A program made the translations under genes and the position numbers. 23,189 nt of DNA from an uncultured Eubacteriaceae bacterium (GTDB taxonomy: Bacteria > Bacillota > Clostridia > Lachnospirales > Lachnospiraceae): NCBI GenBank assembly GCA_945938055.1, contig CAMEUH010000013.1, positions 1 to 23,189 of the forward strand. Direction: 5' to 3'. Below the pieces are notes generated by a model, which was not told the DNA's origin, did no database searches, and saw only the letters and a list, made by a program, of their open reading frames with translations. This document shows positions 7,722-15,380 of this stretch, in pieces. Position 1 is the stretch's first letter. Every line of letters starts with the position of its first letter.

Positions 7722-8825
7722 ATGGTTATTTCATCCAGCAATGTTTCCATGGGTTCCCAGCGGAATTTCCATCGAAATGTAAAAGGACAAACAACAACCA
7801 CACGGTGGCAGATGATGAATCCATCGAACATTTCCACCACCACACAGACTTTTTCACGAAGTTATGATGAAGGGTCCGTGTACAGTAACTACAACGATTT
7901 TGCACAGAATCTAAAAAACATCCGGCAGAATTCCACCAATGATTATGGTAATTTTTCTTCTTCCATTAATGGCATCCGTCATCCTTCCGACTACGGTTTT
8001 TTCGAAGAATCGGTTGTGAAGACACTGCGAAGCCTGATTGAGATGCTTTACAAATCAAAAGGCTTGACACATCGTCAATGGGAAGATTATGATTATAATA
8101 ATCAGTCTATGATTTCGCTTGGCACTTCTGATTCCGCAACAATCTGGAACCAGGTAACCGATACTTCCTATACGATGGAAGAAAGCGAGACAACTACTTT
8201 TGCTTCCACAGGAACCGCTATTACGGCAGATGGACGTATACTGGAATTTAATGTTTCCTTCAGTATGTCACGTGCTTTTAAAGAAGAATACTCTTCTTCT
8301 GCTTTTATGCAGTATGAACAGGTTCTCACGGACCCATTCGTTATCAATCTTGATTCTTCACCAGTTTCGGTAAGTGACCAGACCTTTTTCTTCGATATCG
8401 ACTGTGACGGAAAAGAAGATAAAATTTCTGCCCCGTCTTCCGGGAATGGTTTTCTTGCGTATGACAAAAATAACGATGGTATCATCAATGACGGAAGCGA
8501 ATTATTCGGTACCAGAAGTGGAAATGGTTTTTATGACCTTTCTCAGTATGACGAGGATGGGAACGGATGGATTGATGAGGCAGATGACATTTTTGCACAT
8601 CTTAAAGTATGGACAAAGGATGAAAACGGGAATGACCGGCTGATTTCCCTGAAAGAAGCCGATGTGGGTGCTATCTATCTTGGAAGTACTGCCACACAGT
8701 TTTCCCTGACAGACCAGAATAATAATCCCGATGCCATCATCCGCAGCACTGGAATTTTCCTAAGAGAAAGTGGTGGAAGCGGGACTATTTCACAAATTGA
8801 TTTCGCCAGACATCAGGAGGTTTAA
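7722..8825 (+). CDS. Calcium-loop (EF-hand/dockerin-like) repeat protein
   Basis: A 367-residue protein of unknown function. The N-terminal third is rich in Ser, Thr and Asn (for example GQTTTTRWQ) and has no signal peptide or membrane helix. The C-terminal half carries a series of DxDxDG-type loops: DIDCDGKEDK (about 225-234), DKNNDGIINDGSELFG (248-263) and DEDGNGWIDE (277-286), with a weaker DENGND near 300. These resemble the calcium loops next to SELFG and LKVW motifs seen in many bacterial surface and RTX-associated proteins. Calcium binding is inferred from the side-chain pattern. AAAGGGG lies 8 bases before the ATG. The next gene starts 5 bases after the stop, so the two are an operon. 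How the protein would leave the cell, if it does, is not apparent. Confidence 0.85.
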   Translation: MVISSSNVSMGSQRNFHRNVKGQTTTTRWQMMNPSNISTTTQTFSRSYDEGSVYSNYNDFAQNLKNIRQNSTNDYGNFSSSINGIRHPSDYGFFEESVVKTLRSLIEMLYKSKGLTHRQWEDYDYNNQSMISLGTSDSATIWNQVTDTSYTMEESETTTFASTGTAITADGRILEFNVSFSMSRAFKEEYSSSAFMQYEQVLTDPFVINLDSSPVSVSDQTFFFDIDCDGKEDKISAPSSGNGFLAYDKNNDGIINDGSELFGTRSGNGFYDLSQYDEDGNGWIDEADDIFAHLKVWTKDENGNDRLISLKEADVGAIYLGSTATQFSLTDQNNNPDAIIRSTGIFLRESGGSGTISQIDFARHQEV

Positions 8826-8830
8826 TTCCA

Positions 8831-9595
8831 ATGTATCGCAAGGTACTTGCCCTGCTTGTAATCATCATTGCCGTAATTTATGTCGGTTATATTGCACATG
8901 ACCACGCCGAAGACGTTGTAACGATTCAGCCATCGGCAGAATTTACACCAATAACAGAAGCTCCACCGGAGACAATTCGCCATTCGTCAGAAGAAGCCTA
9001 TGATTTTATTACCTTTCAGTCCGAGCATCTGCTGGATATCAAACCCATCCTTCAAATGCCTGACTATCCAACCGGCTGTGAACTGATCTCCTTAACCATG
9101 GTGCTAAGCTACATTACCGGAGAAACTGTTGATACGGATATTCTGATAGATGATTACATTACCATTACACCAAACGATTTTATTAATGGTTTTATGGGTG
9201 ATCCCCGGACTTCCAATGGGGGAGGATGTTTTCCTCCATTCATTGCAAAATGCGCCAATGAATATCTTGCAGACTGCCATATGACAGTAACCGCACAGGA
9301 TGCATCCGGCATTACCCGACAGGAAATCCTTGATTCCATCGATAATGGTCTTCCGGTACTCATGTGGACAACCATGTACATGGAAGAACCTGTTCTGATG
9401 AATAACATCATCCAATCAAACGGCAAAACGTACCAGTGGTACATTAGTGAACACTGCCTTGTGGTAAAAGGTTATAATCTGCAAAAAAATGTCTTTATTC
9501 TCAATGATCCTTTACAAGGAGAAATTGAATACGATATTGACAAATTCATGGAAATATCAGATTTCATCGGAAACCTTGCAGTAACTTTAAAATAA
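8831..9595 (+). CDS. Membrane-anchored C39-like (YvpB-type) cysteine peptidase
   Basis: A 254-residue protein with one N-terminal hydrophobic helix (about 5-22), a Pro/Thr/Glu-rich linker (about 32-52) and a papain-like C39_2 domain. The candidate triad is Cys83 in PTGCELISLTMVL, His208 in SEHCLVVKGY and Asp226 in ILNDP, in the order and spacing of the YvpB-like family. The linker and helix suggest the catalytic domain faces outward. Substrates of this family are poorly known; unlike bacteriocin-processing C39 domains it is not fused to an ABC transporter and none is nearby. It follows the calcium-loop protein by 5 bases, with an AGGAGG site inside the end of that gene. A strong terminator follows. 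Confidence 0.88.
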   Translation: MYRKVLALLVIIIAVIYVGYIAHDHAEDVVTIQPSAEFTPITEAPPETIRHSSEEAYDFITFQSEHLLDIKPILQMPDYPTGCELISLTMVLSYITGETVDTDILIDDYITITPNDFINGFMGDPRTSNGGGCFPPFIAKCANEYLADCHMTVTAQDASGITRQEILDSIDNGLPVLMWTTMYMEEPVLMNNIIQSNGKTYQWYISEHCLVVKGYNLQKNVFILNDPLQGEIEYDIDKFMEISDFIGNLAVTLK

Positions 9596-9602
9596 AGTAA
9601 AG

Positions 9603-9645
9603 AAGGCACGATACCGTCAGCCTGAGCCCGGTATCATGCCTTTTT
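9603..9645 (+). terminator. Intrinsic terminator after the C39-like peptidase gene, probably bidirectional
   Basis: Arms AAGGCACGATACCG (9603-9616) and CGGTATCATGCCTT (9629-9642) pair with one mismatch, and a T run (9641-9645) follows. It lies between convergent genes; the minus strand after the stem is also T-rich (TCTTTACTTTATTTT), so it can serve thiT as well. Confidence 0.9.
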
Positions 9646-9658
9646 GATTCTTTTCAGA

Positions 9659-10342
9659 TTATTCCATCATGTTTTTCTTAATTCCTGCAATTGCTTTGCT
9701 AACCGGCGGAAGAGAAATCAGAATCAGCGTAATAATTCCTTCCGCAGCTATGTATGAGCCATTGTATGCCAAAGAATATAATGCCGGTCCCATTCCGGTT
9801 CCTTCTGCATATGCTGCAAAGAAAATAACGCCTGACAACCATGCAAATGCCAGCCTTCCCAAAAGTCCAACAACATACCCTATCTGCAGTCCCCACTTTT
9901 TATTGCAGAACAATCCGGATAATCCCAGTGCCCCAAAAGCAAGAGGATAATCAACAATCATCTGCAAAACCGTGTAGAATACGGGATCCACAACAAACTG
10001 TAAAAGGCCATAGGCAAATCCCGTCATAAGTCCTGCTTTCAAACCATAAACATAACCAACCAGCGTAATGAAAAACATGCTGAAGAATGTTACAGACCCT
10101 CCCATTGGCAGTTCAAACATTTTAAACATGGACAATATCATGGCAAGTGCCATCGCCATTGCAGAAAAAGTCAGCTGTTTCGTGGAAAAGCGTTTATTCT
10201 TTTTTTCCTTCGGCTGTAAAACAAGCGCAAGAACAATACATGCTGCCATCAGTACTACAACCGTTACAATTCCAACTGGCGTCAGCTGGAACACATCCTC
10301 TTCCCAACTATTTACCGTTGGAAACGCAAAAAAATTAGACAT
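9659..10342 (-). CDS. thiT: Thiamine ECF transporter substrate-binding component
   Basis: A 227-residue integral membrane protein of the ThiT family, the S-component that binds thiamine and works with a shared EcfA/A'/T energy module encoded elsewhere. Evidence: about six hydrophobic helices in the core after residue 55, the DYPLAFGALG and GLQIGYVVGLLGR segments typical of ThiT, and a TPP riboswitch directly upstream. Compared with the short lactococcal ThiT, it has about 45 extra N-terminal residues with one more membrane helix (about 24-42), as seen in other clostridial copies. The start ATG has AAGGAGG 7 bases upstream, and this site is held in a hairpin (see 10350-10375). Confidence 0.93.
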   Translation of the reverse strand: MSNFFAFPTVNSWEEDVFQLTPVGIVTVVVLMAACIVLALVLQPKEKKNKRFSTKQLTFSAMAMALAMILSMFKMFELPMGGSVTFFSMFFITLVGYVYGLKAGLMTGFAYGLLQFVVDPVFYTVLQMIVDYPLAFGALGLSGLFCNKKWGLQIGYVVGLLGRLAFAWLSGVIFFAAYAEGTGMGPALYSLAYNGSYIAAEGIITLILISLPPVSKAIAGIKKNMME

Positions 10343-10349
10343 AAAAAAT

Positions 10350-10375
10350 CCTCCTTAGTTGTTCATGAAAGGAGG
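10350..10375 (-). promoter_or_regulatory. Shine-Dalgarno-sequestering hairpin of the thiT riboswitch
   Basis: CCTCCTT (10369-10375) pairs perfectly with AAGGAGG (10350-10356), the thiT ribosome site; the loop is 12 bases. Six T residues follow, so the same hairpin could also act as a weak terminator. The adjoining GCCCCT (10373-10378) is the exact complement of AGGGGC at the 5' edge of the TPP aptamer, giving an alternative pairing that would free the ribosome site. Confidence 0.8.
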
Positions 10376-10440
10376 GGCTTATTTTGTACGTATTCCTACC
10401 CTTAAATACTCCGGCAGAATTATGGGAATATTTAAGAATG

Positions 10441-10517
10441 CTTCCTTACGCAGGTATTAACCTGATCAAGTAATGAGGGTTTCGTCTCAACCGACAGATG
10501 CCAGTGCCCCTAGCCTT
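10441..10517 (-). promoter_or_regulatory. TPP (THI-box) riboswitch aptamer
   Basis: The minus strand reads CTAGGGGCACTGG, then CGGTTGAGACGAAACCC, then TTGATCAGGTTAATACC and TGCGTAAGGAAG. These are the conserved parts of the thiamine pyrophosphate aptamer (GGGG, CUGAGA, ACCC, ACCUGAU, GGNUAAUACC, GCGUAGGGAAG). A second hairpin (CTTAAATATTCC / GGAGTATTTAAG, 10401-10436) follows before the Shine-Dalgarno hairpin. High TPP should reduce thiT expression. Confidence 0.96.
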
Positions 10518-10539
10518 TTGTATTCTTTTTTGCTTTATC

Positions 10540-10568
10540 ACTATAACCTCCTTCTTTCATTTCGTCAA
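10540..10568 (-). promoter_or_regulatory. thiT promoter
   Basis: TTGACG (10563-10568) and TATAGT (10540-10545) with a 17-base spacer. The predicted start near 10533 lies about 16 bases before the TPP aptamer. Confidence 0.8.
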
Positions 10569-10606
10569 GTAGAATTCATATGTTTTTAATTTAACATTCT
10601 TTTTAT

Positions 10607-10636
10607 TTGACCTGGCTCATAGAATGGACTTATAAT
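10607..10636 (+). promoter_or_regulatory. Promoter of the glycosyltransferase-kduD unit
   Basis: TTGACC (10607-10612) and a perfect TATAAT (10631-10636) with an 18-base spacer, divergent from the thiT promoter. The predicted start near 10643 leaves a leader of about 55 bases. Confidence 0.75.
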
Positions 10637-10698
10637 GTTCTATATGATTCAAGAATATACGGAGGTCAGATAGAAGTTACTTTCTAAATCGATACATT

Positions 10699-11718
10699 AT
10701 GAAAATATTATCAATTGCCATCCCTTGCTATAATTCAGCAGCTTACATGGAGAAATGTATTAATTCCCTGCTCATTGGCGGAGAGGATGTTGAAATTCTC
10801 ATCGTGGACGATGGCTCCACAAAGGACAACACGGCACAGATAGCAGATGACTATGCTTCAAAATATCCAACCATCATTAAGGCAATTCATCAGGAAAACG
10901 GTGGTCACGGCGAAGCAGTTAATACAGGAATACGCAATGCCACAGGTGTATTTTTCAAAGTTGTGGACAGTGATGACTGGGTAAACGAAACCGCATACCG
11001 CAAGCTCCTTTCCACCATGAAATATATGGTTTCAAGCGGAACACAATTAGACCTTCTCATTTCCAATTATGTATATGAAAAAGAAGGAGCAAAGCGCAAA
11101 AAGGTTGTCAGCTATCGGAATGCACTTCCGGTTGAAAAAATGTTTGGTTGGAATGAGGTAAAGCATTTCCGGATTGCGCAATACATTCTCATGCATTCCG
11201 TCATTTACCGTACCCAGCTGTTAAAAGACTGCGGTCTGGAACTGCCAAAGCATACCTTTTACGTAGACAATATTTTTGTATTTAATCCGCTTCCATATGT
11301 CAAAACCATGTATTATGTGGACGTGAATTTTTACCGCTATTTTATCGGCCGGAGTGACCAGTCTGTCAACGAACAGGTTATGATCAGCCGTGTAGACCAG
11401 CAGCTACGTGTGAATCAGTTAATGATTGACTACTATTGTTCCACCAAAATTGAGAACAGACATTGCCGCCACTATATGTTAAATTACCTGAAAATCATGA
11501 TGGTAATCTCTTCCGTAATGCTGATTCTCTCAGAAACAGACGAGAATTTTCAGAAGAAGAAAGAATTGTGGCGTTATGCCTATGTAAAAAATCCAAAGTT
11601 ATGGTTCCAGCTGCGTTTTGGGGTGCTTGGCTTCTGTGTCAACATTCCGGGAAAAAGCGGACGCAAGGTAACCAAAACAGGCTACAAGATTGCCAATAAA
11701 TTTATTGGTTTTAATTAA
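10699..11718 (+). CDS. Family 2 glycosyltransferase
   Basis: A 339-residue GT-A fold transferase of unknown acceptor. The N-terminal domain has IAIPCYNSAAYMEKCINSLL, the nucleotide-sugar site VEILIVDDGSTKDNT, HQENGGHGEAVNTGI, and the metal-binding DSDD (about residues 94-97) in FKVVDSDDW. The C-terminal 120 residues are less conserved and hold only one weakly hydrophobic stretch (MMVISSVMLIL), so it is probably cytoplasmic or peripheral. A good GGAGG lies at 10661-10665, 33 bases before the ATG and too far to act directly. A TAGAA/TTCTA mini-hairpin lies between, and no closer ribosome site or upstream in-frame start is seen. The kduD gene follows 49 bases downstream. Confidence 0.93.
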   Translation: MKILSIAIPCYNSAAYMEKCINSLLIGGEDVEILIVDDGSTKDNTAQIADDYASKYPTIIKAIHQENGGHGEAVNTGIRNATGVFFKVVDSDDWVNETAYRKLLSTMKYMVSSGTQLDLLISNYVYEKEGAKRKKVVSYRNALPVEKMFGWNEVKHFRIAQYILMHSVIYRTQLLKDCGLELPKHTFYVDNIFVFNPLPYVKTMYYVDVNFYRYFIGRSDQSVNEQVMISRVDQQLRVNQLMIDYYCSTKIENRHCRHYMLNYLKIMMVISSVMLILSETDENFQKKKELWRYAYVKNPKLWFQLRFGVLGFCVNIPGKSGRKVTKTGYKIANKFIGFN

Positions 11719-11767
11719 GCACTAAGCGAATTAAAATATTAGATTCCAAACAGGAGGAGAACAATTT

Positions 11768-12529
11768 ATGGTATTAGACATGTTTAAATTAGATGGCAAA
11801 GTTGCCATTGTAACCGGAGCAAATACCGGACTTGGACAAGGAATGTGTGTGGGACTTGCCGAGGCAGGCGCAAAGGTTGTCGGCGTCGCCAGACGTTCCT
11901 GCGATGAAACTGCAGAAAAAATCAAGGCAATCGGCGGTGAATTCACCACAGTCATTGCAGACCTTTCCACAACGGATGTTATTGACACCGTTATTTCAGA
12001 AGCATTAAAAGCTTATGGAAGAATTGATATTCTGGTAAATAATGCCGGAATTATAAAGAGAGAGGATGCCATCGAATATTCCATGGAAGACTGGGACGCT
12101 GTATGCGCCGTGAACCAGAAAGAAGTATTCTTCTTGTGCCAGGCTGCAGCAAAGCAGTTTATTAAGCAGGGAGAAGGCGGAAAAATTATTAATGTTGCTT
12201 CGATGCTCTCCTATCAGGGCGGTATCCGTGTTCCTGCATACACCGCCAGCAAGAGTGCCGTTCTTGGTCTTACAAGAGCTCTTGCCAATGAATGGGCAAA
12301 ATATGACATTCAGGTCAATGCCATTGCCCCTGGTTACATGGTAACCAACAATACAGCACAGCTTCGTAATGACGAGGACCGTAGTGCAGAAATTCTTGAC
12401 CGTATTCCTGCCGGAAGATGGGGAACTCCTGACGACATGAAAGGCGCCATTGTATGGCTTGCTTCACCGGCTTCTGATTATGTCAATGGATTTACCGTTG
12501 CTGTTGATGGTGGATGGTTAGCAAGATAA
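11768..12529 (+). CDS. kduD: 2-dehydro-3-deoxy-D-gluconate 5-dehydrogenase (KduD), SDR family
   Basis: A 253-residue short-chain dehydrogenase that reduces 5-keto-4-deoxyuronate-derived 2,5-diketo-3-deoxygluconate to KDG with NAD(P)H in pectin and uronate breakdown. Evidence: the Rossmann motif TGANTGLGQG (about 17-26), NNAG, the catalytic Ser and the YTASK motif, and family-specific stretches SMLSYQGGIRVPAYTASKS, NAIAPGYMVTNNTAQLR, RIPAGRWGTPDDMKGA and the C-terminal VAVDGGWLAR. The ATG is preceded by AGGAGGAG. The usual partner kduI and other uronate genes are absent here; it may be co-transcribed with the upstream glycosyltransferase, an unrelated function. 3-ketoacyl-ACP reductase is a possible miscall, but the C-terminus favours KduD. 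Confidence 0.92.
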   Translation: MVLDMFKLDGKVAIVTGANTGLGQGMCVGLAEAGAKVVGVARRSCDETAEKIKAIGGEFTTVIADLSTTDVIDTVISEALKAYGRIDILVNNAGIIKREDAIEYSMEDWDAVCAVNQKEVFFLCQAAAKQFIKQGEGGKIINVASMLSYQGGIRVPAYTASKSAVLGLTRALANEWAKYDIQVNAIAPGYMVTNNTAQLRNDEDRSAEILDRIPAGRWGTPDDMKGAIVWLASPASDYVNGFTVAVDGGWLAR

Positions 12530-12535
12530 TAATTG

Positions 12536-12563
12536 AGGCGGTAGTTGAATCTACCGCCTTTTT
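12536..12563 (+). terminator. Intrinsic terminator after kduD
   Basis: AGGCGGTAG (12536-12544) and CTACCGCCT (12551-12559) form a perfect 9-bp stem with a 6-base loop and are followed by five T residues. The 3' arm also encodes the last codons and TAG stop of the convergent minus-strand gene. Confidence 0.93.
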
Positions 12564-13048
12564 AATATTTTCTTTGCTATTTCATAAAGTAAACCTGCTA
12601 TTCCCAGTATAAATATTGTACCAACAAGCAAATTAATTTTATATGGATTATCCGCAATAATTACCACATATTCTTCCATATCCCCCACTTGGATTCCCAC
12701 TTCTTCAAATTGTGCAATAACCTTATTTCTTGCCTGTATGTTATTCATAAATAGCGCACCTGTTCTGAAATTTGTTTCAGGTAAGTCCGCTAAAAACTCA
12801 TTTACAATAATTACTTTTTTATCATTTGTCAATATTCCAATCCGATATTTACCATTTTCAATTTCGTAATTATATATTTTTGAAAACTCCACAGTCAGAT
12901 ATTTTAAATCTAAATCCGTTTCCTTTACCTTTTGATAATCCTTTCCACTTTCCATAACTTTTACAATTGGTTCGTAACTAATAACAAGAAATACGACTGA
13001 ACATATAATAATCACCCTATCCAGTAATTCTATCCACTTTTTTTTCAT
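12551..13048 (-). CDS. Unknown small protein with two membrane helices
   Basis: I do not recognise the family. The 165-residue product has a basic N-terminus MKKKWIELLDR, a helix at about residues 9-25 (VIIICSVVFLVISY), an extracytoplasmic-looking middle of about 110 residues, and a second helix near the C-terminus (LLVGTIFILGIAGLLYEIA) ending in KKILKRR. The start at 13048 is chosen because AAGGA lies 8 bases upstream; an ATG three codons earlier lacks spacing. It overlaps the DUF2500-like gene by 32 bases, so translation is coupled. As the last gene of a LytTR two-component operon it could be an effector or accessory sensor; this is inference. Its stop lies inside the kduD terminator stem. 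Confidence 0.8.
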   Translation of the reverse strand: MKKKWIELLDRVIIICSVVFLVISYEPIVKVMESGKDYQKVKETDLDLKYLTVEFSKIYNYEIENGKYRIGILTNDKKVIIVNEFLADLPETNFRTGALFMNNIQARNKVIAQFEEVGIQVGDMEEYVVIIADNPYKINLLVGTIFILGIAGLLYEIAKKILKRR

Positions 13049-13334
13049 TCTTTTCATCCTTTTCCATAATAAAATCTTCAAAAAAGTTACTCCGATAAAA
13101 TAGCATCCCTTTATCGTCTTCCCTTAACCGTTCATAAACTTCTCTTGTCACACGAAATTCTTTTTTCTGTTTACCAATGCGGAAGGTAAGCATATAAAAA
13201 ATATCCTTACTCATGAAACTTCCACTTTCTTCTGCACAGGCAAAGATCATTTTCTGTGATATAATTGGTGCATTTTTCTTCTCCACTACAGACTTTGATT
13301 CCAGAACTGCATAAACTTTTTTTACTCCAAACAT
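13017..13334 (-). CDS. DUF2500-like protein
   Basis: A 105-residue soluble protein. The middle reads FYMLTFRIGKQKKEFRVTREVYERLREDDKGMLFYRSNFFEDF, which follows the DUF2500 pattern (Y.TFE, EF.V, Y..L..GD.G.L, F..F), preceded by AVLESKSVV. Most DUF2500 proteins carry an N-terminal membrane helix; this one lacks it. Function is unknown. The ATG has AAGGGAG 7 bases upstream, overlapping the kinase stop codon, so it is translationally coupled to the sensor kinase, and its own 3' end overlaps the next gene by 32 bases. The C-terminus is unusually Lys/Glu/Asp-rich. Confidence 0.8.
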   Translation of the reverse strand: MFGVKKVYAVLESKSVVEKKNAPIISQKMIFACAEESGSFMSKDIFYMLTFRIGKQKKEFRVTREVYERLREDDKGMLFYRSNFFEDFIMEKDEKNEKKVDRITG

Positions 13335-13346
13335 AATCCCACTCCC

Positions 13347-14642
13347 TTACTTTGGCATTGCTACATGAGCTATAAATGTTCCATTCATTTCTTCAAAATC
13401 AATTATTCCATCATATTTTTCCACCGTATCCCGAACACTTTTCAGACCAATTCCATGTTGCAAATAATTTTCCTTTTTTGTTTCAAAACAAGGATTGGTT
13501 TCAAGCACAGAAATCCGAACTGGATTCTTAACAACAACATTATACATACCATGCTGTTCACAAATATGTACAAAAATCGCCCGGTAAGGCTCACCTTCTT
13601 CCTGAGCTTCAATCGCATTATCTAGTAAGTTAGACAAAAGAATGGCCATATCCATCTCCATCTTGCTTTCAATTTTCACCGTCCACTGAATACGCAATTC
13701 CACTCCCTTCATTCTGCACAAAGTCCTTTTTTCATTTAGCACCGCATTAATCATGCTGTTACCATCTAAAAACACAATCGGGTTTTCTGGGATACTTCCC
13801 ATTTGTTCCCTTATCTGTTCCTTTACTTCTGTAACATTTCCAGTCTCCAGAAGTCTTAAATAAATTCCAAGGGAACGTCTTATGTCATGACGTATTTTTC
13901 TGGCGTCATAATAATCCTCTTCTATTTTCAGAATATTCATCTGCTGTTGTTTCATCCGCTCTTTTATTAATATATTTTCCTGCAATAATTTATCATTACT
14001 TTTTATCTCAAAAACAGCCCCCAATAACAGTAGTGACATCATCTGCACGTTCAGCAGAATCCATCCTGTATATTCCTGTCCCGGTATGTCTGTCGATTTA
14101 CTTTTTCCCCATATTAGAAATAACCAAATCAACAAAAAATTTCCAATTCCATATACCATGCTACAATATCGTTCTATACGGGTTGTCTTGTAATCTTTGT
14201 GGATTAATGTCATTAAGATACACAACACGGCAATATATGTCACCCCCTGCAGATAAAACGCCAAAACTTCATTGGTTGTCTCCACCTGTTGTGTTTTCTG
14301 AATAACACCAGAAATACTCTTAATAAAAATAGAACTCCCAATCCGCACAATCATATTAAAGATAATTACTCCTCCGACGATTCCTTCCTGAAAAATCACC
14401 GTTCCATTCATAATAATCCTGCAATACATCACCATAACAACAATCCAGAAAATAGCAAAAACTATAAAATTATTATAAAAGAATCCAAATCCAAACCAGC
14501 ACAATATGATTCCTATTAACAAAGCAATTTTTTTATTTTTTGCTTTTATACCAAGGCAATTATTAAGAAATAATATGGTTACTACTGATTCCAGAATTCC
14601 AAACAAAACTATCATTATTCTTATATTCTCCACTCCCTTCAC
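13347..14642 (-). CDS. AgrC-like GHKL sensor histidine kinase
   Basis: A 431-residue membrane sensor kinase of the AgrC/HPK10 type. Six or so hydrophobic helices cover residues 8-212, followed by a short coiled-coil linker, the phospho-acceptor His252 in KIRHDIRRSLG, the N-box NLLDNAIEA (338-346) and the G-box HGIGLKSVRDT (396-406). The C-terminal GHKL ATPase is complete. It should phosphorylate the LytTR regulator encoded just upstream; the stimulus is unknown, and no peptide pheromone precursor or AgrB-like processing gene is visible. The listed GTG start overlaps the regulator stop as GTGA, but its AGGAG is only 2 bases away; a GTG three codons on or an ATG nine codons on are alternatives. 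Confidence 0.92.
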   Translation of the reverse strand: MKGVENIRIMIVLFGILESVVTILFLNNCLGIKAKNKKIALLIGIILCWFGFGFFYNNFIVFAIFWIVVMVMYCRIIMNGTVIFQEGIVGGVIIFNMIVRIGSSIFIKSISGVIQKTQQVETTNEVLAFYLQGVTYIAVLCILMTLIHKDYKTTRIERYCSMVYGIGNFLLIWLFLIWGKSKSTDIPGQEYTGWILLNVQMMSLLLLGAVFEIKSNDKLLQENILIKERMKQQQMNILKIEEDYYDARKIRHDIRRSLGIYLRLLETGNVTEVKEQIREQMGSIPENPIVFLDGNSMINAVLNEKRTLCRMKGVELRIQWTVKIESKMEMDMAILLSNLLDNAIEAQEEGEPYRAIFVHICEQHGMYNVVVKNPVRISVLETNPCFETKKENYLQHGIGLKSVRDTVEKYDGIIDFEEMNGTFIAHVAMPK

Positions 14643-15349
14643 ATCTCCTTTCTCAAGTATTTTAGAAATTCCCTCCGAATTTCATCACGATTTCCCCTGC
14701 TGATTGTAAAGCATATTCCCTTGTGCAAAAAAACCTTATCCCCTTTCATTGTTGAAATATATTTCATATTCAATAAAATTCCTTTTTGTACTTGTAAAAA
14801 AGAATGTTCTTTCAATTCATTCAGGTAATCGGAAATTTTTCCCCGAATCCGTTTCACTTCTGTCTCTGCAACGATCCGAAGATAATGTCCCTCGCTTTCT
14901 ATATAAAAGATTTCCCCACTCTTTATTTCATAACTCGTTTTTCCCGATTTAAAACAGATAACTTCATTTTCCAATTCCAGTTCTTTTTTCAGAAATAAAA
15001 TAGCTTCCGTCATCTCGCTTATTATATTTTTTTTGCGTATAAAACGTATTGGTCTCATGTGTATTGCTTCAAAAACCATTTCTTCATGATTACTGATAAA
15101 GAAGATTCTGATTTCCTGATTCTCTTTTACAAGCTCTTTTGCCACTTCAATTCCATTCATCTTTGGCATATCTATATCAAGAAAGACTGCTGATATCTTT
15201 TCCTCTCGAGTTTTTTCAATCAAATCCTGTCCCCTGTTAAAGCTAAGTACCTGATAGGAAAACTTGTCCTGTATCATATGCTCACGGATAAAATGTTCCA
15301 TAATATCAAGCTGTTCTGTTTGATCATCGCATATTGCTATATTAAACAT
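14639..15349 (-). CDS. LytTR-family response regulator
   Basis: A 236-residue regulator with an N-terminal receiver domain (acidic pair Asp8-Asp9, phospho-acceptor Asp58 in VFLDIDMPKMNG) and a C-terminal LytTR DNA-binding domain (about 130-236; IFYIESEGHYLRI and the later SFLQVQKGILLNMKYI). It should act in the cytoplasm on promoters as an AgrA-like dimer. The switch-loop region reads RPIRFIRKKN where most relatives have a KP motif. The ATG is preceded by AAGGAG with a 10-base spacer. It is first in the operon regulator-kinase-DUF2500-small membrane protein. A 16-bp palindrome (15381-15415) lies 32 bases upstream of the start and may be its own control site. Confidence 0.94.
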   Translation of the reverse strand: MFNIAICDDQTEQLDIMEHFIREHMIQDKFSYQVLSFNRGQDLIEKTREEKISAVFLDIDMPKMNGIEVAKELVKENQEIRIFFISNHEEMVFEAIHMRPIRFIRKKNIISEMTEAILFLKKELELENEVICFKSGKTSYEIKSGEIFYIESEGHYLRIVAETEVKRIRGKISDYLNELKEHSFLQVQKGILLNMKYISTMKGDKVFLHKGICFTISRGNRDEIRREFLKYLRKEM

Positions 15350-15380
15350 TATTTTTCTTCTCCTTCAATCCATAAAAAAT

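Noticed and set aside
7535..7843. A 102-codon minus-strand frame overlapping the start of the calcium-loop gene.
   Set aside because: No ribosome site, no recognisable sequence, and it covers the promoter region and the well-supported plus-strand gene.
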